Assembly: GCA_017792345.1 (NCBI GenBank)
Contig: CP051228.1
Coordinates: 372,001-436,000, forward strand
Length of the DNA: 64,000 nt
Origin: Mesoflavibacter sp.
GTDB taxonomy: Bacteria > Pseudomonadota > Alphaproteobacteria > UBA8366 > Aestuariispiraceae
Direction of reading: 5' to 3'
In this document: in pieces, positions 60,664-64,000 of the stretch
Layout: the number at the start of each line of letters is the position of its first letter
Numbering within the stretch: position 1 is the first letter of the stretch
Notes under the pieces: generated by a model
Databases searched by the model: none
Told to the model about the DNA's origin: nothing
Seen by the model: the letters and a program-made list of their open reading frames with translations, nothing else
Program-made: the position numbers and the translations under genes

Positions 60664-63111
60664 TCAGAACTCGGCGATCAGCCTGAGACTGACACTCAAT
60701 GGTTCACCAGGGTAGACGTTGTTCTGTCCCGCGGCGGTCACATAGTACTCTTCGTCGGTTACGTTCCGAACGCTCAAGGCGGCGGTAAACGCGTCATTGA
60801 AAGTGTACTCACCACCAATATCGGCCCGAATGTAGTCGGGAATTTGAGTTCGGATGGTCTGCGAAGTATCCGTCTTTTGCTTGGATTCGTAGACAAGACC
60901 GGCGAAGAGACGAAGCCCGTCCATTGAACCGCCTCTGAACTCATAAGTCCCTTGCAACGAGGCCATGTGGAGCGGGACGTTTCTGATACGCGTGCCCTTG
61001 GGATCCGTACCGCCCCCGCGCACTGACGCGTTCGTGTAGGAATAGGTCACGCCCAGCTTCAAATTCTCGTCGACCTGGCCTGCAAGGTCGAACTCGAACC
61101 CCTCGCTTCTTACTTTCCCAAGGTTTCGTGCGCGCAGGAAATTCAGGCCGGTGCCGGCTTCGAGCACATTCTTCTTGTCGATGCGGAAGGCAGCGAATGT
61201 CCCGCTGATATCCCCCCCTAACGCGTCCAACTTGACCCCGACTTCCATACTTTTGGACGTTTCCGGTTGGACCGGATCTCCATTCACATCCAACAGGCCG
61301 AATGACGTCGTCGGCGGACGATACCCTTCGGCATAGGACGTGTAGAAACTCACTTCGTCGATCGGTTGATAGACCAGCCCCATTCGCGGCAGGAAGACAT
61401 CGTCACTGTAGAACTCATCGACATTCGTAGTGAATCCGGGCTGGGCGTAATCGGTGTCGTTGCTTAACTGAATCCGGTCATAACGCAGGCCCAGCAGAAC
61501 CTTCCAGGCGTCGGTCAAGTCGACTTGATCCTGGACATAGAAACCGGTCCCGGTCTCTTTTCGGTCCGCCTGGAAATACTGATTTCCGGTTCCAATCACT
61601 TCGGGGACCGTCGGAAAGGCGGGGTTGAGGAGATCGTAAGTCGCCGAGTTGGCACCGATCTTCGAGTTCGCATGCGATCGATCGAATCCAAAATCAGCGC
61701 CCATTAGCAGGGTATGGCCAACGGATCCTGTCTCGAACTCACCGATCAACTCCGGCTGGAACGTGAAGAAATATTCTTCCAGCGTTTCGTTACGCCGCCG
61801 TAAGGCAGTCGTCTGACCGTTCGTATTCGTGACCTCGATACCCCCGCCCTGAAGAAATGTTGCACTGGAATAGAACCCTACTCGCGCACGCCAAGTATTC
61901 GAAAGGGTATGGTCTGCCCTGAAAATCGAGGAAACATAATGCTTGTCGACATCGGGGATATCATTGCCGCCGGGGTTGAAATTCCGATCCAGCAACGGTT
62001 CGCCGTAGATGAAGGGCACACCGCGATCGAACTGTTCGTTCCCGTACTGGTAGGACGCCTCAAAGTTAACCACCGTGTCCTTGTCGATTTCGGCTTCTAC
62101 GACCGGCGCGATCAAAAATACCTGCTCGTCGATCTCGTCTCGGAAGCTGATTTTATTCTGGGCGGCGAGATTAAAGCGGTATCGGATTCTTCCTGCTTCA
62201 TCCATCGGACCGCCAGCATCCAAGGCAACTCTGCCGTTCTTAAGCCGGTCGCCCTCCCCGTAGACCCCGGAGGCACCTTCCAGCGTGGCCGCTGCGTATT
62301 GTTCCGAGAGGGGCTGTTTGGTTACCACATTGATCAGTCCGCCGGACTCTCCGCGTCCAAACAGTGTCGCGGTCGGGCCCCGAAGCACTTCAACTTGTTC
62401 GACATTGCCCAAGTCCAGACTTTGCGGGGTCCCAGTCCTATTGCCGTTGATCAGAATGTTGTCCGCCGTGAACCCTCGCGCGGTATAGCGATCGCCGACC
62501 TGACCGCCGACATTGTTTTCTTTCACGACACCCGCGAGATAGTCGAACGTGTCGCCGACCTTCCGCGCACCGGAATCCTCAATCGCCTGGCGGGGCAGAG
62601 ATTGCGCCGATTGGGGCGTTTCAATAAGGGGCGTATCTGTCCGCGTTGCAGAGAATGAGTAGGGGTTGTTGTAGCTGTCCGACAAGGTGCCGCCCAGAAC
62701 GGCCTCGACGGTAATGGGATTCAGATGGAAGGGACCGACGCCCGCGCCGTCCGCGACCCGCAGTGTAACCGTGTTCGCGCCGGTCTTTTGAAACCCGATA
62801 CCGGTTCCGGCAAGCACCTGTTCCAGCGCAGTTTCAGGCGACATCGCCCCCGAAACACCCCCAGAGACCTTGTCTCGCACCGCCGCGTTATCGGCGGAAA
62901 CCTGAAGACCTGATTGGATGCCGAACTGCAGCAATGCATCTGTGAGCGGACCGGCCGGAATTGAAAAGACAATGTTTTCGGTCTGCGCGACCGCCACTCG
63001 ATGCTCCACGACCGCGGCGGTAAGGGCGACGCAAAGCATCGCCACGGATGCGCCCAAACGCAGTCGTTGCATGGTCTTGATCAATTTTTCAGTTACCCGC
63101 CCAACGGTCAT
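60664..63111 (-). CDS. TonB-dependent siderophore receptor with STN signalling domain
   Basis: An 815-residue receptor: signal peptide (about 1-43), an STN domain (NIVFSIPAGPLTDALLQFGIQSGLQVSADNAAV, about 45-115), plug (YTARGFTADNILINGNRTG, VEVLRGPTATLFGRGESGG), and a 22-strand barrel ending in the aromatic-terminated SLRLIAEF. The STN domain contacts a FecR-type anti-sigma regulator, encoded directly upstream, so the receptor signals its own expression. It is of the FhuE/FpvA/ferrichrome type. The ATG at 63111 follows GGGGGAAGG. The siderophore is unknown. Confidence 0.92.
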   Translation of the reverse strand: MTVGRVTEKLIKTMQRLRLGASVAMLCVALTAAVVEHRVAVAQTENIVFSIPAGPLTDALLQFGIQSGLQVSADNAAVRDKVSGGVSGAMSPETALEQVLAGTGIGFQKTGANTVTLRVADGAGVGPFHLNPITVEAVLGGTLSDSYNNPYSFSATRTDTPLIETPQSAQSLPRQAIEDSGARKVGDTFDYLAGVVKENNVGGQVGDRYTARGFTADNILINGNRTGTPQSLDLGNVEQVEVLRGPTATLFGRGESGGLINVVTKQPLSEQYAAATLEGASGVYGEGDRLKNGRVALDAGGPMDEAGRIRYRFNLAAQNKISFRDEIDEQVFLIAPVVEAEIDKDTVVNFEASYQYGNEQFDRGVPFIYGEPLLDRNFNPGGNDIPDVDKHYVSSIFRADHTLSNTWRARVGFYSSATFLQGGGIEVTNTNGQTTALRRRNETLEEYFFTFQPELIGEFETGSVGHTLLMGADFGFDRSHANSKIGANSATYDLLNPAFPTVPEVIGTGNQYFQADRKETGTGFYVQDQVDLTDAWKVLLGLRYDRIQLSNDTDYAQPGFTTNVDEFYSDDVFLPRMGLVYQPIDEVSFYTSYAEGYRPPTTSFGLLDVNGDPVQPETSKSMEVGVKLDALGGDISGTFAAFRIDKKNVLEAGTGLNFLRARNLGKVRSEGFEFDLAGQVDENLKLGVTYSYTNASVRGGGTDPKGTRIRNVPLHMASLQGTYEFRGGSMDGLRLFAGLVYESKQKTDTSQTIRTQIPDYIRADIGGEYTFNDAFTAALSVRNVTDEEYYVTAAGQNNVYPGEPLSVSLRLIAEF

Positions 63112-63146
63112 AAACCTTCCCCCGTTCCGAAACTTTCCAAAGACAG

Positions 63147-63166
63147 GAATGCGTCTTATTTGCATT
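63147..63166 (-). promoter_or_regulatory. Possible Fur-like dyad before the siderophore receptor
   Basis: GAATGC (63147-63152) and GCATTC (63161-63166) flank an AT-rich core; on the minus strand the left half reads TGCAAAT, like half a Fur box. It lies in the 105-base gap between the FecR and receptor genes. A site upstream of the fecI gene, outside the window, would be more usual, so this is weak. Confidence 0.25.
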
Positions 63167-63216
63167 CACGTGTTGTTCGACGGAGGAGGGGCAAGTTTTT
63201 CCAAAAAAGAGTCGGC

Positions 63217-63999
63217 TTATCGTGTCCCTGTCACGATTAGGGCCCAAGGGGTCAGTTGCAGGACACTTCCGCCATACGGACTGACAAGAGCATTCAATGC
63301 TGCAGCAGGATCTCGGAGATCATAGAATCCGGTGACGCGTTGAGACGCCAATCCCTCGTCCAGAAGGAAAATCTCGCCCGGGTACCAAGGTTCAATTCTC
63401 AGAATGACATCACGGACGAGCATGCCACGCACCTTCATCCGGCCGGGCTGCCCGCCCCCCATCAGAGCCGGATCGGCTTTGCCGGATTCGAACGCCATGT
63501 TGGGACGCGCTTGCAGCCAGGCGCCACCCTGGAGTACCGACTGTTCTGGCCCGCTGGGTCCTGGCCTGGAGACTCTGACGCGACCGCGTTCAACCTCAAC
63601 AGATGTAGTTCCCGGCCAGCGTCCTACGCTGAAGCTGGTGCCCAGAACAGTGGTGGATAGGTCACCGGCAACGACAGTGAATGGCCGGTCAGGATCGGGC
63701 TGAACCGAGAAAAATGCCGCACCCGCATGAAGTTCGACAACTCGGTGACCGGCTTCATATCTCACGCTGATTGCCGATCTCGGCTCAAGCGTCACCTTGG
63801 ATCCATCGTCTAGTTCGAGTTCTCTGATTTCGGCCACTGACGTCGTGACGTCGGCGATAATGTCGAGATAGGCCGATGGTCCTTTCAGCAACCCGACAGC
63901 CATCATAACTGCCGCCGCAAGCATCAAGAATGTCATACGCAGCCTGTGCCCGGACCGCATCGGCGGGTTGTTGGGCAAGGGGCTGCCGGTCTTCGGCAC
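63217..63999 (-). CDS. fecR: FecR-family anti-sigma/sensor regulator, N-terminus cut by window end
   Basis: 260 codons are visible; the protein extends past base 64000. The single membrane helix (MTFLMLAAAVMMAVGLLKG) is followed by the periplasmic FecR domain (ELELDDGSKVTLEPRSAISVRYEAGHRVVELHAGAAFFSVQPDPDRPFTVVAGDLSTTVLGTSFSVG) and a C-terminal STN-contacting part. FecR relays occupancy of the receptor to an ECF sigma factor, expected just beyond the window. The order FecR, receptor, small membrane protein, PepSY protein is typical. Confidence 0.9.
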   Translation of the reverse strand: MPKTGSPLPNNPPMRSGHRLRMTFLMLAAAVMMAVGLLKGPSAYLDIIADVTTSVAEIRELELDDGSKVTLEPRSAISVRYEAGHRVVELHAGAAFFSVQPDPDRPFTVVAGDLSTTVLGTSFSVGRWPGTTSVEVERGRVRVSRPGPSGPEQSVLQGGAWLQARPNMAFESGKADPALMGGGQPGRMKVRGMLVRDVILRIEPWYPGEIFLLDEGLASQRVTGFYDLRDPAAALNALVSPYGGSVLQLTPWALIVTGTR

Positions 64000-64000
64000 G

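Noticed and set aside
1-64000. CRISPR arrays, tRNA and rRNA genes
   Set aside because: No regularly spaced repeats of 20-40 bases, no tRNA cloverleaf and no rRNA sequence was found in the gaps between genes.

Overview
The window is GC-rich chromosomal DNA (genes mostly with G/C in third codon positions) from an alphaproteobacterium, most like the Rhodospirillales or a neighbouring order. The reasons are family-level: a HmuRSTUV/HemP heme locus, CobF of aerobic cobalamin synthesis, a MocR regulator, an ECF sigma factor with YCII/DGPF partners, class I fumarase, and Liv- and Pot-type ABC transporters. No rRNA, tRNA, CRISPR array, phage structural gene or complete insertion sequence was found. 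The species cannot be named from the sequence alone.

Layout. 0-6.5 kb: the end of a UbiK-like gene, a periplasmic binding protein, a two-subunit class I fumarase (minus strand) and a divergent type I secretion ABC/HlyD pair without a visible substrate or TolC gene. 6.5-14.9 kb: a complete heme-uptake operon (outer-membrane receptor, HemP, its own TonB, HemS-type protein, ExbB, ExbD, HmuTUV) behind a promoter with a Fur-box-like element. 15-24 kb: fumarylacetoacetase, a lower-GC HEPN-like gene, DUF1772, LysR, OsmC and DUF1272 genes, a divergent enolase-superfamily/MocR pair and a lone cobF. Between lysR and osmC lie three hairpins ending in an orphan plus-strand terminator, a candidate small RNA.

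24.1-26.0 kb: a strikingly AT-rich island with a single gene whose product joins a SIR2-like NADase domain, an XRE-like helix-turn-helix and a HAD phosphatase-like domain. A 9-bp direct repeat lies at both edges. I regard this as a candidate undescribed defence or toxin gene. 26.3-33.3 kb: a spermidine/putrescine-type ABC transporter with a GMC oxidoreductase and a PuuB-like oxidase. 33.4-38.0 kb: an ECF42-like sigma factor with two YCII proteins, an MFS exporter and a DUF899 protein. 38.0-42.9 kb: a flavin monooxygenase, a nucleotide-sugar-type dehydrogenase, TetR and an acyl-CoA-synthetase-like gene, with a perfect 26-bp palindrome as likely operator. 43.2-46.0 kb: a stand-alone MmeI-like restriction-modification gene of lower GC.

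47.4-58.1 kb: a 3-hydroxybenzoate/gentisate catabolic locus. A minus-strand operon runs gentisate 1,2-dioxygenase, a fusion of a HCCA-isomerase/kappa-GST-like domain with a fumarylpyruvate-hydrolase-like domain, a complete Liv-type ABC transporter, an alpha/beta hydrolase and a RidA-like protein. Divergently lie a GntR/FCD regulator and a 3-hydroxybenzoate 6-hydroxylase. Copies of a TTATCGATAA-type palindrome sit in both promoter regions. Together they would import an aromatic acid and convert it to fumarate and pyruvate; the fused isomerase domain would be an unusual solution to the maleylpyruvate isomerase step. 58.2-64 kb: a second iron-uptake locus (FecR, STN-type TonB-dependent receptor, a small membrane protein, a PepSY membrane protein), truncated by the window end.
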